Shown in pieces: positions 25,434-38,905 of a DNA stretch of 64,000 bases (its first letter is position 1; every line of letters begins with the position of its first letter). The DNA comes from Channa striata (taxonomy: Eukaryota > Chordata > Actinopteri > Anabantiformes > Channidae): NCBI GenBank assembly GCA_033026295.1, contig CM065182.1, positions 558,001 through 622,000 on the forward strand, in the 5' to 3' direction. Under the pieces are notes generated by a model that was not told the origin of the DNA, searched no databases, and was given only the letters and a program-made list of their open reading frames with translations. A program made the position numbers and the translations under genes.

Positions 25434-26300
25434 AATTCAATTCAACTTTATTTATATAGCACCAATTTACAACAAGGTCATCTCAAGGCACTTTACATAA
25501 TAAAGTCAAGACTATACAAACATTTAGAGAAAACCCCCGTTGAACTAGCCATAGGCAGCAGTGGAGAGGAAAAACTCCCTTTAATGGAAGAAACCTCCAT
25601 CAGAACCAGGCTCAGGGTGGACGGACATCTGCCTTGACCGGTCGGGCTGAGTGGAAAGTGGAGAGAGAAAAGAACAGAGCAACAACAAAACATTGGGCAG
25701 GTTAGTAGGACCAGTAGCTGTGCACTGGAAGACACACAGCGCCAAATCAACTGAGGACAGGGACAGAGATAGGGGGACAGAGAAGGAGAAAGACGACTAC
25801 GGGACAAAGAAGACACAGAGTTAATGTCATACAGTGGTGACATTATAGATGTGGGGTGAGAGGAGAGAATGAAGAGAAGAGGAGGTGGCTCAGTGCAGAG
25901 TCCCCCAGCAGTCTAAGCCTATAGCAGCATGACTATAACCAACTATAAGCTTTATCAAAGAGGAAGGTTTTGAGCCTAGTCTTAAAAGTAGAGAGGGTGT
26001 CTGCTTCCCAAATCTGGACTGGGAGCTGGTTCCACAGGAGAGGAGCTTGATAGCTAAAGGCTCTGCCTCCCATTCTACTTTTGGAAATTCTGGGAACCAC
26101 AAGTAGGCCTGCATTTTGGGACCGAAGTGGTCTAGTAGGATGATATGGTACTAGGGGATCTTTAAGGTATGATGGAGCTTTATAGGTAAGAAGAAGGGTT
26201 TTAAATTCTATTCTACATTTAATGGGAAGCCAATGGAGAGAAGCTAATGAAGGTGAAATATGATCTCTCTTACCAATCCCAGTCAGTAATCTGGTCGTAG
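25434..26300 (+). repeat. teleost dispersed repeat, copy B (nearly full length)
   Basis: The most complete copy of the family at 1,816. It has the head AATTCAATTCAACTTTATTTA, CACTTTACATAATAAAGTC and GGAGAGGAAAAACTCCC, a central purine-rich part, then GAGAGGGTGTCTGCTTCC, GGAGCTGGTTCCACAGGAGAGG, TGATAGCTAAAGGCTCTGCC and GATATGGTACTAGG. It ends near CCAATCCCAGTCAGTAATC. The frames are closed, so it looks non-autonomous. It provides a within-window reference for copies A, C and the reverse fragment. Confidence 0.88.
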
Positions 26301-29099
26301 TACTGTGGTTCCCTTCGCTCGCAGAGCAGGATCACTGATTTCCCCTGGCTGAACCTTCATCCAGAACAATCACTCAGACTCTGCAACAGTGGAAACTGTC
26401 TCCTCCTGTAATTTCAGTCTCGTCCTAATGAGGCCTACGAGACGTGGGAGACAGAAGATATCAGATATGAAGTCGGTGATGTTAACAATAGAGCCAGAGC
26501 TCAGGAGTGAATCCACATCATCATAAACCTATTACAGGTAGCGACAGTGTCTCAGTGAGACATCCTGAACAATGTCCAGAGGGACAACACACCTGCACAA
26601 CAGCGCTTGACACGTTTCACAGACTCTAAGCGTTCACTGAGGTGGGAGGAAAACCTCAACTTCAACTTTTACCATCATTCTTGTTCTACTGCAGCTGATT
26701 ATGAACTGATCAAAGTCTTTGATCAGTTATCTTGCTGCTGCTGTCAACTGTATCTGCTCAGGTTTGGGAATGAATTTTAACCAGATTCTGATAAAACAGG
26801 CTCGTTTCAGGCCAAAATGTTAGAACACGTGAGGAAAAATTCTCTTTCTGCTGTAGTTGAACACGTCCCTCGAACCTGGAAACTGCTCCCTGTGTGTCAG
26901 TCCTGAATTAAAGAGCGAAGACTTGGAATTAAGGATGAATGAGTGATAATTAGAGTAAAAGAGGTGCAATTATTAGAGGGATGCTGCAGACATCAGACCT
27001 CCTCGTCTGCAGCTAAAGCTCATTTTCTTTAGTCAAACACTTCCTGCTAAAAGAGAAAAGCAGAGGGGGAGGAAGGAGATATGGCAGGAGGCAGAGGAGC
27101 CATTTTGTAGCTGAGTGACCTGGAAATGTCAGAGATGAGGAGCAAGAGTTTCCAGCAGACACACACATGCGAACACACAGCGTTTCAGACAATTTGAAGA
27201 CACACACAGACACACACTCTTCAGGGAGAAGCAGCTCTGCAGGTGCTTCTGTCTCTCTCCCGTAATAAATACTTTTCCTCTTTGTAGCAACTGTATGAAA
27301 ATCAAAGGGAAGCTGCAGGAAAGTTGGATGACATCAGTTGTTCGATGTTTGCATGCTGGCGGCCTCACACGGAGACGAGAGGAAACTACTGACAGCTGCA
27401 TCTCGCAAACATTGCATCAAACGTTTAGCACTTACTTTGCCGGACTGTGGTGAAATGTTATGTGACCAGATTCAGAGCAGAAACCGTCTCCGTGTAGACC
27501 TGGAGCCTGGCCCTTAGTATTAATTGTGTTGGATCGCCATGGTAACAGATGCTGCAGTTGCTGGTAAAAGTGAGTCATTATTCCTACAGAAGCAGGGACA
27601 CAGGAGTTTACGATCGGTAATTTACCCACAGACATCCCTGTTTCAGCTCATATCTACATAACGTCTCACACACACCTGCTCCCACATCTGGTTTATATCT
27701 GATCCCTGACAACATTCACACCAGAATTCACATTTTTCAGCTTCTTGCCTATTGCATCCTGCAGTGAACAGCGGGAGGAGGAATCTTCGAATGTCAGAAT
27801 CTTCTGTTCACATAAATGTGCAAGTTTGTCGGTGCGGGGCAACAATCAGCTCACGGCAGTTTCTTTGATGCTGAGCTTTGACCTGAGAAGCTCCTGATCC
27901 AGCTACTTATTGTTGAAGGACACATAGAGGAGACAAAAAATGATCATTCACAGTAATAAAAAACGGAGAATCTCAACCATGATATGACAAACAAAGGGTC
28001 TGTAAAAGCCAACACAGTAAATGAAGCTCTGCAACACTGCATGAATTAATTCCAGATCCCGCAGAGGTTCCTGACTCCAACCAGTAGCAACTCACCAGCC
28101 AGAAGCCTCACTGCCTGATCCATCTGAAGACTGGACCCTCGACATTTTAAGGTTACGTCTCAGTCCCAAGTAGTTTATGTGACGCAAAAACAAAATAACG
28201 TGATGAAAAGCGGAGTGAGGCCTTTAATCAACAGGATTTATTTGTCTTGGCCCCTGTTTAAAAAATCCTATCTGTGGCAGATTAGAAGCAGCCTGAAGGC
28301 ACAATGAATAATCATAACAACGTTCACTGTCGGCATTTTCTTTCTGATTACACACCACAAGCTCCCTCACACATGCCTGTGACAACATGTCCACTTCACT
28401 TATGTCCCTTTACTGTTTATTTAGACATGTCCCCCTTTCTCCTCCAGACCCAATCTGGAAATAATTTCCGTTTGTCAGAAGGAGTTTCTGCTTTTAATGG
28501 AAGTATTATTGGAACCCCCCAGGGTCCACGTTTCCTCAAAAACAGAATTCCTCCAGTTTTTCTACCTGTTGTTCCATTCATTCATTCGTTCACCTATCCA
28601 ACAAGGAAACCAGACGAGAAACCTCCTACAGCATCCAATGGACAGTCCATCCGTCCCCCTATTCATTCATTCATCTGGCCTCTAATGTGACTATTCATCC
28701 CTCATCTGTTCATCTGTTCATGTATCTTATAACCATTTCTTCAACCAGCTTTTATTATCTTACCAGCTAGAAACAGCGTCTCACTAAGAAAAAGAGCTCT
28801 CAGATGTATTATCAAATCACATCATCACACCGAATTACCCATGAGTTCTCTGCTCATTTGTCTCTCGTTGTCTCCAATCTGTCCATCTGGGCAGCACCGT
28901 GAGGCCTGACCAGTTTCTGGATCGTCCTCTGATTTAAAAACAGAAAAGATCTGCAGGGGACAGGAAGGAGCTGGGTGAAAATCTGCTAATCCCTGTTTGG
29001 ATTTTGGCACTTTCCTAACACGGGCAAGTAACTAAGTATAGCTGGGAGGATAAAGCATGAACAAGTCGGTCAGATAAACACAAAAGTCTCACTGGGTCA
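26301..29099. other. non-coding stretch, no gene seen
   Basis: No recognisable coding sequence or repeat of note. A partial X-box (CGCCATGGTAAC, near 27,535) and scattered homeodomain-type ATTA sites (for example GATAATTAGAG near 26,946) are the only motifs that stand out. Confidence 0.55.
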
Positions 29100-29260
29100 C
29101 GTGGCCGAACATCCCGGGTCGGGCATGAGGGAGCGTGGGTTGGCGGTTTGATTCCCAGCTATTCCTGTCCACATGTTGAAGTGTCCTTGGGCAAGACACT
29201 GCAGCACAAGCCGGTGCTGGTGGACGGGAACCTCCCATGGACTAAATGAGTGTCTTTGTC
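29100..29260 (+). mobile_element. tRNA-derived SINE-like fragment
   Basis: GCGTGGGTTGGCGGTTTGATTCCC carries a B-box-like GGTTTGATTCC. It is followed by CTGTCCACATGTTGAAGTGTCC and TTGGGCAAGACACTG, a block order I recall from abundant fish tRNA-like repeats. The A-box half is poorly preserved and no tail could be defined. Confidence 0.6.
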
Positions 29261-30865
29261 ACGTTAGGGTCTTTGTGTGTTAGAAACACTGTGAGCAAAC
29301 GACACAAAGTCAATGCAAGACACACATTCACACAACAAATGTGTGAGCAGGTTCTGAAAAAAGTCAAGGTGACCTGGGTCCTTACCACATGGCTTCTGGA
29401 CAGAGTTTGAAGATTTACCTTTGCTGTGAAAGTCAACATCTGGCAGATTTTCCCCTGGAGACTGTGACTGAGATGTGTCCACCCACAGCCTGGAGCAAGA
29501 CGGGCCACCGGTGTTTGAACCACGAGCAGTCTTCTCTGTCCACCACCACCAGCTGGATCCAGACGAAGGTGAAAACACAGTGACAGTCAGCAGCTTAGCA
29601 CAAAGACAATAAGGTGTCGTCATTTCACACGGTGTCTACCACAATCTGCACTAAAGCCAAGGAGTCAAACGGACAAACTAACTTTCTGGACCTTTTGTCT
29701 TTAGTGCAGCACGGATTGAAGACGAAGCTTAGTGGAAGGACGTGCTGATGCCGTACACAGTAAAGCATTCAGTGTATGAATCCCCGTCACGTCACGCCAG
29801 ACGTGGATCAGTCTGTGACTCTGGGAGCTTTAAAAGGGCAACGAAAACAAAGGCAGAAAGTCCTGGTTGAACAAGAGCAGCTACAAATGTGGGAGATCAA
29901 AGTGCCAACTCTAAATCTTCTCTCTTTTTTTTATCTGCTGCCTTTCTTCAGTTCTTTCTCCTCCGTCCTCTTCCTGCTGTCTGTGTCTGCTCCCTGAGGT
30001 TATGTTCTGCACTCATTCCAGCCATCAGTTCCTGTTTTAGGAACCTCCACATTCCTAACCCCCCCACAGCCTGCAGCTGTGAATTAAGCAGCATGGCGAC
30101 CTCCAACCTCGGATGACTGATAACCACAGGGCAAAAAAAGAAACAGGAAAGAAGACGTGTATTAGTGCCACACGCAGCAAGAACCGTGCGGCTCGATGCC
30201 TCGGTCGCTTTCTTCTGGTTTCTAAAAACATCTTGGGATTTGGAACAGAGGGTCAGGACAAAAAGGACTGATGGAGGATGTCGGGCTGATCTCAGACGAA
30301 ACCTCCTCTAGTCTCAAGATCCTCATGATGGACAGAGTGCAGCATGCTCATAAGGAGTTCCCTCCAGATGTAAAACTTGTGTACAGAGTGTAAAACCGAC
30401 CAGTTTATGGAACATTTTAGAAGAAAACATCCTGTTTCCACCTCTGTATCCCTCCATCTTTCTGCTTTCTAAAACTCCTCACAGCAGCTCTCCTCAGGAC
30501 ACAAGATAAGTCCTGAGTCTCCCTGGCAGTCACTTTGAATTTACTGATTAGCCTTCAGCTAACCTGTGGACGACAGGATCCACCGGCTCACGTCGGTCTG
30601 GATTAGAGTCTCCGTTAATTCATCCTGTTGCTTTTGGCCAAATACCGACTGAGCGCAAAGACAGAAAAAGAGAAGCTGCATCTGCAAAGAGACAAAGTTT
30701 TAGGAGCATGGAGACGATGCTCCTGTCTCCCAGCCTGTTGACAGTTTGTCCTCCTGTCTCTGATCAGCATCTCCTCACTGTGACACTGTGGTTAATGTGT
30801 TGGCACAGCAGCTAAATGAACTGTTTAATGTGAAGTGACTGGGACTGTCCCCACTGAGGGACCCG

Positions 30866-30917
<52 letters not shown>

Positions 30918-32061
30918 ATGAGAAAATCTCTGCTGCCGTGTTCGCTGTCTCGGCTGTTTGTCTTGTCTGATTCTCGGTGGACTGAAGAGGAATTTAGAAG
31001 GCGCTCTAACGTCAGGTGACAGAGACAGGAAGTTCCTGAATGGGAGAAGCTTCATGTGACAGTCAAACCAACAACTGGCCCGGAGACATTTTGTTTGATG
31101 AGAAGCTGCAGACTTGATATAAGACGCTGATTATTTTCATTTCATGGTCATTTGTCTGAGCGCGGTGAAATTATGCTGAAATGTAAAAACTTGACAGGCT
31201 GGTTTGTTGCTCAGTGTGTTTGCGTGAGTCCTGTGAACGTGTGTGTGTGCGTGTGTGTTTGGCAGGTAGTTATCAGTCCTGTCCAGCTGCTCCACACTCA
31301 CTAAGCTCTTTACCGGCAACACAATCCATCCGTCTGATATGAGCAGCGTCCGTCACGTTCACCTTTTCTGTCCTGCTGCTGCACTTTATGAAAACGTCAC
31401 ATTTTCATAAAGACAGACTTCAGCTACTGTCACAAAACATTTATCACAGATTTCCCACTGCTGAATTTATCACATTTTCCCTGATAATTATTGTTTTTGT
31501 GAATTTAAGGCCTTAAATGTATGAACTGCTACCAACACTAAAGTTTTTGCATGAAGTCAGTGATGATTCATCTCTTCATTCGCTGTAAAACATCTGCACT
31601 GGTCGTCATAGTTACAGGAGGTTTCAGCTGCCTGCAGCCTCCCTCCATCGCTTTTTGTTCAAACTAATTCTAAGCTGAGTCCTAAAAACGAGACAGAATC
31701 TTGCAACAGGAATTTTGAAGGAGTGAGGACAAAACAAATTTATCCACACAACCATGAAGAGACACGTCCACCCACCGCCTGTCTCTGATTCTCTAAATCT
31801 CCTACAGGCTTCAGGATGAATGCGTGCTGAGGGGGCAAGAATCTCTTTTCACAGTCACATCATGCAAATCTGTTTATATCAGAGTTTAAACTCGGTTTGA
31901 GGTGAGACAGCAAGTAAAAGATGTCTCTCTGAAATATTCTCTCAAGTGATGGAAGCATTATATTTATGACTCCTGTTAATCCGACACTGTGCACACGTCC
32001 AGCTCTAACTTCAGTCATTTGATCATTGGGGCTCCTGCATGTCCCGGCTTTCAGACGCGAC
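29261..32061. other. non-coding stretch, no gene seen
   Basis: It contains a long CA microsatellite at 30,870 and a GT-rich run at 31,239-31,258. No supported gene. Confidence 0.6.
30870..30914 (+). repeat. (CA)22 microsatellite
   Basis: Uninterrupted CA/AC run of about 45 bp. Confidence 0.95.
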
Positions 32062-32345
32062 ATTGAGGTAACTGAAGTCATACGCTCCACCCCACCGTTT
32101 TTACTGGCTCACACAAAGGTCAGGGTGGGGGGGGGCATGTCCACAGTGTTGGAGACAATATCACTAAACTTTCCCGTGGCGATGGCTGCCATGCAAGGTG
32201 CTCACCTGACCCGCTGGGAGCAACTTAGAGTTCTGTGCCAGAAGAGACGCAGTCTCCTGGCTCTGTACATAACCACAATGGATGTGAAATTAAACAATTT
32301 AAATGAGATCAAAGTGTTGACTGTCAGCCTTAATTTTATTCTTGG
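32062..32345 (+). repeat. local direct duplication, copy 1
   Basis: This runs from ATTGAGGTAACTGAAGTCAT to TTAATTTTATTCTTGG and recurs at 32,843-33,064, 781 bp downstream. It includes CCACCGTTTTTACTGGCTC, GCTGGGAGCAACTTAGAGTT and TGGATGTGAAATTAAACAA. Part of it (GGGAGCAACTTAGAG) resembles the dispersed repeat at 38,906, so the duplicated unit may itself be repeat-derived. Confidence 0.9.
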
Positions 32346-32842
32346 GTAGGTCAAAAAGTCCAGTATGACGTGTCTGTGCACAGCCTGGTTTCGGTCCTAC
32401 TTGTCTGGACGAACCTACAAGGTATCGGCAGGGGCGCGATTCTACCTGAAAAAACCGAAGCCTTGTGTCCGCTCCGTTCACAGCTACGTGACTGTGAAGA
32501 AATCCACAGTTGGTGTTCACAGCGTGAGCACACAGATAAGGTTCAGGATCCTTCACCTCACCACACATCTACGGTCCCGTCCTCGTCTCCTACAGGTGGT
32601 CCACTTTGTGCCCCTGGCACCTGTCAATCATCCTGACGAGCTGTCATCTCGCCCGCGGCTGTAAAATCTGCACGTGTGCTGAGGAGGCAGATGGTCGACA
32701 CGATGCATCTAAAAGTTAAAGACAGGTGAGTGTTTCAGCAGAAATTGTGTATTTCCTTTAGGTATATTCAATAAATTCAATTACAGAAATAAAGAAGTGT
32801 GAAGAGATGTTGTGACGTTGGAATGCCCAAATGTAAATGTAA

Positions 32843-33064
32843 ATTGAGGTAACTGAAGTCATACGCTCCACCCCACCGTTTTTACTGGCTCACACAAAGG
32901 TCAGGGTGGGGGCATGATGTTGTGCAAGGTGCTTCACCTGACCTGCTGGGAGCAACTTAGAGTTCTGTGCCAGAAGAGACGTTGTACATAACCATAATGG
33001 ATGTGAAATTAAACAATTTAAATGAGATCAAAGTGTTGACTGTCAGCCTTAATTTTATTCTTGG
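32843..33064 (+). repeat. local direct duplication, copy 2 (internally deleted)
   Basis: Same unit and orientation as 32,062-32,345, but about 62 bp shorter. Relative to copy 1 it lacks a segment after GGTCAGGGTGGGGG and a few bases after AGAAGAGACG. The flanks are otherwise nearly identical, so the copying is more recent than that of the 3.8/4.5-kb pair. Confidence 0.9.
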
Positions 33065-34388
33065 ACAAATGCAGGAAACGGAGAGTAGAAGGAAAGAGAA
33101 AGGAGCTAGAGACGCAGAGTATATAAAGTGGGGAGAAGAGAAAACGAGAACAGAGGAGATAAAATAACTGAAGGTAGATGGTGGACTCTCGGAAATGGTA
33201 TTTTTCACTTAAATACGTATAAGTACAGGACTACTGACCCCCACAATGACAGTTTTCACCTTTGCACACCTGGACACGTGTGGAGAGACAAACTGTCCTG
33301 AGTGCTCACAGGTTTCCAGGTTTTGTGCTAAGCTAGGCTAACCTGTCTTTCATCGCTGATTCATCTGCTTCTGTGTCTCTGAGGCAGAAAATTTAACAAG
33401 CATGAGCCTCGGATGAAAGACGTCCTCCCTGCTTTTTCTGTGCCTAAAGTTTCAGTAACGACAACAAAGCCAACAAACTTACAGCACAAACCCGTCAGCC
33501 AACTAACCAGATCCACAGTAACTAGCAGCCTGAGGAAGGAGGGAGTTAATGAGTGGAACGTCAGATGAAAAACATTGATGGAGAAAATGAAGCTTTGCGT
33601 TTCATGTCAGGACGCGTCTCACTGCGTCTCTGCAGCCTTTCACTGACATTCTCACACTGCACTGGTGAAAATGCATCTACTCAAGAAGATGTTTAAAATG
33701 TGTTTCTGTTTTATCCAGTTTCATTAAGCTGCATCATCGACACAGCTCATTCCACAAAGGTCCGGGTTCTGCTCTTTTTTGGGTTAATGACCCCCAGATG
33801 TTGTCTTCCAGTTACCATCTGTGTTTTAGAAAATCTCAACAGGATAAACCTGCAGCCACTTCACTCCAGCCACCAGCTTCTTCTGTTTGCAGAAAGTCCA
33901 CCACCGGTGAGACCGGTGGAGACCAAACACAGAGATAGCACACTTTGAGGATCATCTGTTTGCTACCGAGTTCAACATGTCTTGCTGGACGATGGTTATA
34001 TGAACCTCACGGTACTTTAAACATACCGTGATTCTATCTGTTGGTGGGGAGCCTTTAACAAAAACTACGTCCATCTGTCATATTAAACAAATTATTGTTC
34101 TTATCTTTGGGTTTTTAACTCAAAGCTCACGATTGATTCAATTCTCAGCTTTGTCCAAATCAAAGCACAGACACTTTCTGTCCTCTGCACTGAATGAAGG
34201 AGTCCAGTTTGGTCCAACACAGCATGTTCTCGCTTTGGGTTTGTTCAGTGTCTCTTCTGAAGGTTTTAAATGAGGTATACGACAAAACAACTCACTTCTA
34301 CATAAACTCACCTTTGAAAAGATCTCATGCCCATGGACAGTCATCAGAGCAATTGTTGCTCATGGGGGATTTGTTGGGTTTTCTCTAA
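33065..34388. other. non-coding stretch, no gene seen
   Basis: No recognisable gene, repeat or strong motif. Confidence 0.55.
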
Positions 34389-34440
34389 ATGTCTTTATTA
34401 TGTAAAGTGCCTTGAGATTAATTTGTTGTAAATTGGTTGT
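34389..34440 (-). repeat. teleost dispersed repeat, reverse head fragment
   Basis: CTTTATTATGTAAAGTGCC, then TTGAGAT and TTGTTGTAAATTGG, is the reverse complement of the head of copy B at 25,455-25,505. Only about 50 bp remain. Confidence 0.75.
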
Positions 34441-35436
34441 ATTCTTCTCCTTCTCCTTCTTCTCTCTTTCAAACATAAATAAAAAATTGAAAAAGTCTTT
34501 TTTTCAGAACAGCTCCGAAACGCCTGCAGACAGTGATGATACGCAGACTGCCAGCTGTTTATTGTGGGTACATCACCAATCGTCACCAAACTCCCATCAA
34601 CCCCCCCGTGAAAACACGTTGGATGTAAAATCCAGCTTCTGTTGCTGCTTTTCATTCATATCGGCAGATAATTCTCCGGATTTGCTCTGTAGCTGTGAAT
34701 TAAACACAGATTTGCAGGGTGGATGCTTAAATCCCCTGACAGTGGCTCAGCTCTGCAGCCTCCCGTCCGTCCGGGTGGATAAAGGTGCTGTAATATGTGA
34801 CTTGCTCTGCTGTGAGTCTCTGAGCAGATTATGCATCAGGATGAAAACGAGTGGGCTGTGTGTGGGAGCTGGAGAGGTGAGGACTGTGTGTCATTGTGTC
34901 AGTGCAGATGAGTCTCTCAGGGGACAGAGTGCGTCTCTTTGTTTCTGTACATTGGGGACACACTGGACACATTATGAAGAGGACTTTTGAAAGGACTTTC
35001 AGCACTGAAATGTCGTTAGTTGTTATGACTGAAGCCGAGCGATGTGTCCTGCAGCATCCACCCTCCATGACATTTTAACAGTGAACCACCGTCCTTTTCT
35101 GGAACTTCTGTTCATGTGGACTGTCCACACTAACGTACAAAGACTGATCTTCAGACGGTCGAACCGGACGCTCACTTCCAGCACGGTAATTTGTACTTTC
35201 TGTTTTAACATTTCTGAAGTCTTCATCATTTCGACCACTGAAAGAGACCAGTTAAGGTCACTGGTTTGAAACAGGAAACAAACAGCAGCCTGTGATTGTC
35301 CACTGGACTCGTCCATACAGACACTGTCGCCCTCGAAGAAAACATTTCTTAATCGGAGACACTGAAGACAGTTTATGTTTTATGAGTTTCTGTAGAAATG
35401 CCCCCTCACCTTTTTCAAATACATGTGAGGACTCAC
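34441..35436. other. non-coding stretch, no gene seen
   Basis: The longest open frame here (192 codons on the plus strand, 34,412-34,990) overlaps the reverse repeat fragment. It has no recognisable domain and no promoter or splice context, so it is not called. The A/G-poor segment at 34,640-34,780 could be non-coding regulatory DNA, but nothing supports that. Confidence 0.5.
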
Positions 35437-35451
35437 CAATTCTAGCTGCTC

Positions 35452-35977
35452 TTATACGTTGCTGGACTGTACAAGCTTCATAAATCCACTGCAGATTCTC
35501 ACACATTCTTCTGCCAAAACAAATATGGGGATGACCGGTGGTATAATATTTGGAGCAACTTTTCCTGACAAGAAAAAAGCAAAAATGAAAACAGACGAAC
35601 AAAGCACAGATTTACGGTGAGATCCTGAATGGAAACGGACTCTAGAGCCTCCACAGGAATGTGAAGGTAAAATAACAAGAACTTCAGGTAAAGTTCTACT
35701 TACTGTATATAACCCATGTTGTTGACGTCAATCACAAATATTAATGTTTATTTTCAAATATTCTAACATGATTATGACTGTTGTGATTAGATCTTAGCAG
35801 AGCTGAATTCAGTTCGGCCTCATCCATTATGTTAATACCACAGACAATTGTCCAATCTTTCCACCACTGCTGACAGTCCATCTTACCGACACAAAGCGTT
35901 AAATTCTGAGGACATCCAGCAGTTTCATCCTGATGCCGTCTTTGTTTCAGTTTGGACCAAAGTGGTGGACTGAAAAA
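35452..35977 (-). pseudogene. possible spliced gene fragment (very tentative)
   Basis: On the minus strand a putative exon at 35,887-35,977 is preceded by a pyrimidine-rich acceptor (TTTGTTTTGGCAG) and ends at TCG|GTAAGA in phase 1. A second putative exon starts at 35,564 after TTTTTTCTTGTCAG and continues that frame to a TAA at 35,452-35,454. A strong alternative donor (ATTG|GTGAGT) lies just beyond at 35,437. Joined, the frames encode about 67 residues of unrecognised sequence that includes a hydrophobic stretch (IIPPVIPIFVLAEE). The phase agreement is the main support. No homology is known to me and chance is a real possibility. Confidence 0.2.
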
Positions 35978-38905
35978 CTGCCAAAACAAAGTATGAATCC
36001 TTTTTTCTCCATCAGATCATGTTTGTGACGATTGTTCAAACGGGTGAAAGATGACCACAGTACACACAGAAACTCGACTGGTTTTCCAAACCCGTAGCCT
36101 TTAATTTCTGCCTCGCACAGTGAAGCTAAAGCCACGATTGTCTGTGTGTCACACACTATTTTTACTCAGTATTTTTAGGTCTTTCTGGTGCAGTGCATGT
36201 TGGGAAAACAGGGTGACAGCCACATTCTAATGCTGGAAATAAAACTAATGCAGCATGTGGAACAACTGGTTTTTTGGCTTTTCTGTCCAACTCACGGTGA
36301 CTAATTGATGTGTTTAAATGTGCACGAGTATTTTGTTGTATCACTATCAGTGTTTCAGGGCTTTTCCGTCCCGGCTTTGTGTCCGTGTCTTCATGCAGAG
36401 CCTGACAGTCACAGTCAGGCTGACTCACCGTGAGACAGGAGCAGGTTTTTACTGTTTGAGGCTCTGCAGCCGTTAGCATCGTGGTGACAGGAGGGAATGG
36501 AGGCTGGAAACAAGGAGCCAGCGTCTGCCTGAGAACTCATGCAATAAGACAAAAAGAACAAAAACTCAGGTCCTAAAGTAAAAGTCTGCATACGTTCATG
36601 TAAAAACATCTTCAGTTACTACATGACATCATCCGATTATTACCATTGCTGAGCTGCAGCAGGTGGAAACTGGTCATCTCCGTGGTCCCCGACCTGGGGC
36701 TCAGGACCCTCCAACGGGTCAGCAGATGAACGGGGGGTTTGTCAGGTGACCAAAAACAGAAAATGTGCCTGTGTATTTGCCAGGCGTCAGGTTTGACTTT
36801 GAGGAACCAGTGTTCTGGGTGGTAAAGGACTTTCAAGACTTTCAACACCTAAATGTGCAAAATAACTAGAGTAACAGCCGCAAGATAAATGTAGTCGCAC
36901 TAAAAGTGCAGCTGGTATATGGAAGCAAATGAGTTCAGTGTAACCACATGAAATATTACAAACACACTAAATGTATGGCTTTAATAAATGAAAATATTTA
37001 CCTGAATCTCTTTGATTGGAGTTTTAATAACTGTTTAGTGGATGTTCAGCTGCAGTTTCTCTACAGCGAATAACTGCGGATTAAAACAGGAACTGGTCCC
37101 AGTAAAGACTGGTGTCCTGCTTCCATCTACTGGTCACTCTCCGTTACTGACGCCGAGCAGAACAGATTGTCAAATGAACATATAAGAAGGTTTGAAGCGC
37201 TGACATCTTTAAAACATGTTGATATAGAAATATTTACATGTGCACATTCTGTTAGAAAAGCAGATATTGCCTCAGGTATCAGAAACATTGTTAAAACCTT
37301 TGGAATGTACAATTCATTTAGGGTCACTTAATGTTTTAATTGACGATTTTTCCAAGCTTTTTACCGGACCAAGCTTTATTTCTGCAAACGTGCAGCTCCT
37401 TCAGCTCCGGTTCTAACGTCTGAATATCTGAAAGTATTGACCACTCACTGATGTATTTCCATCATTATGAAGCTTTTAAAATTGGCAGATGTGGAGAATG
37501 ACTGAAACTATCAATGCACCAGCTTCACTGAAAAGTACTCGTACTCCTGTTACAGTAGGATTCGATGTGAACACGTTTGTTTGCAGTGACAAGAGAAAGA
37601 AAATGACATAATGAATAAAAGTTTTAATGTTCAGTTAGTGATAATGCCAATGAAAGTTAGAAAACAGAGCATAACAAAATGAAAAAAAAATCAACCTCAA
37701 ATGAAAACACATTTTCAAGTGTGAGACTGAAACAATGGTTTAACTCCAGAACCAAATCTGCTGCTTGTGCTAAAGCTCCGCTTAACTGCAGAATGTCTCG
37801 ACAATATTATTTACAGCTGCAGACGTATTATGATATAATCATTTACGTGTATGATTTGATGTAAAATCTGGATGTTGGTCACAGGTGACTTAGTGAAGTG
37901 AATAAAAACTGTGGTTCTGTTCAGTCATAAACTGTTAGAAACGTGTTGGTCCGTGTGCACAGTTTGACCCACGTTTTCCATGTTTTCCTGCATTTAAATC
38001 CCAGACAACTGAATTTCCAAACTATCTGCACCCATGAGCCACAATTTGATATTTGCTGACATACTAAATACTGTTTTATCATTCTGTATTACCACCTGTC
38101 AACAGTGAGCTTAGCCTTTCATTTAGTCTGGCCACACTTTTTAAAGTCATACTTTAATATTTGTTCATATACTTGAGTACGAAGTTGGAGAACTCGTACT
38201 ACCTCTGTACACACTATCCCATGTTGCTGTGTAGAGTGGACATGCTGCCTCTGGTCCTCCGCCTCATTATTAAGACAACCTGTCTTAATGTTGTGGCTGA
38301 TTGGTGTACACCCACATTTAACTGGTAAAGTTTCTGTTTGTTCCAACTGCTCCACTGGTTCCTACCACAGAACTGAAGTAAAACGATCTACGCCTGTTGA
38401 AATGTGTTTAAAAAAAAAAAAAGACAAAAAAACGTACGTTCCTCAGATGGGAAGGTCTCGTGGTTTAACAGTAAGAGAAACTAAACGAAACACACGAGAA
38501 GCAGATGGAGCAGCAACACCTACAGCTCTTTCCCTCTCTGACCCAGTAAATGTCATCCATAACGTGGACTGGGTCGGACAAAGCCGACCTTTCAAAGCTA
38601 CGACAGAAATCCACTTACGGGGAGATTTCATTTCACAGGAACATTGAGCTCAAAGAAACTCAGAGCTGGCTGGTAAACTTTTGGCATCTTGTGGGTGACA
38701 GTTTTAGAATATAGACCAAAAGTTAACAGACAGCTGTTTAATAAATGAACATTATCCAAGCAAAATACCAAACATGAATGTTTCAGTTTCTCAAATGAGA
38801 ATATTGTGATTTGTACCAGTAAAGTGAAGATCTCTACAACTGCAAATCAAGTTTTTACACAGAAACTGAGAAAAGCTTTCAGCAGACTGAACCTTGCCGC
38901 CTTAA
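35978..38905. other. non-coding stretch, no gene seen
   Basis: AT-rich and without a supportable gene. The reverse-strand frame at 35,947-36,156 reads like protein (SLCEAEIKGYGFGKPVEF) but is isolated. At 38,269-38,310 lies a short terminus of the element found at 48,868-49,078. A minus-strand ATTAAA at 38,737-38,742 is a possible polyadenylation signal for the gene that follows. Confidence 0.5.
38269..38310 (+). repeat. terminal fragment of a dispersed DNA-element-like repeat
   Basis: TTAATGTTGTGGCTGATTGG matches the end of the element at 48,868-49,078 (ATAATGTTATGGCTGATTGG). It is abutted by a small perfect hairpin, ATTAAGACA-ACC-TGTCTTAAT. Confidence 0.5.
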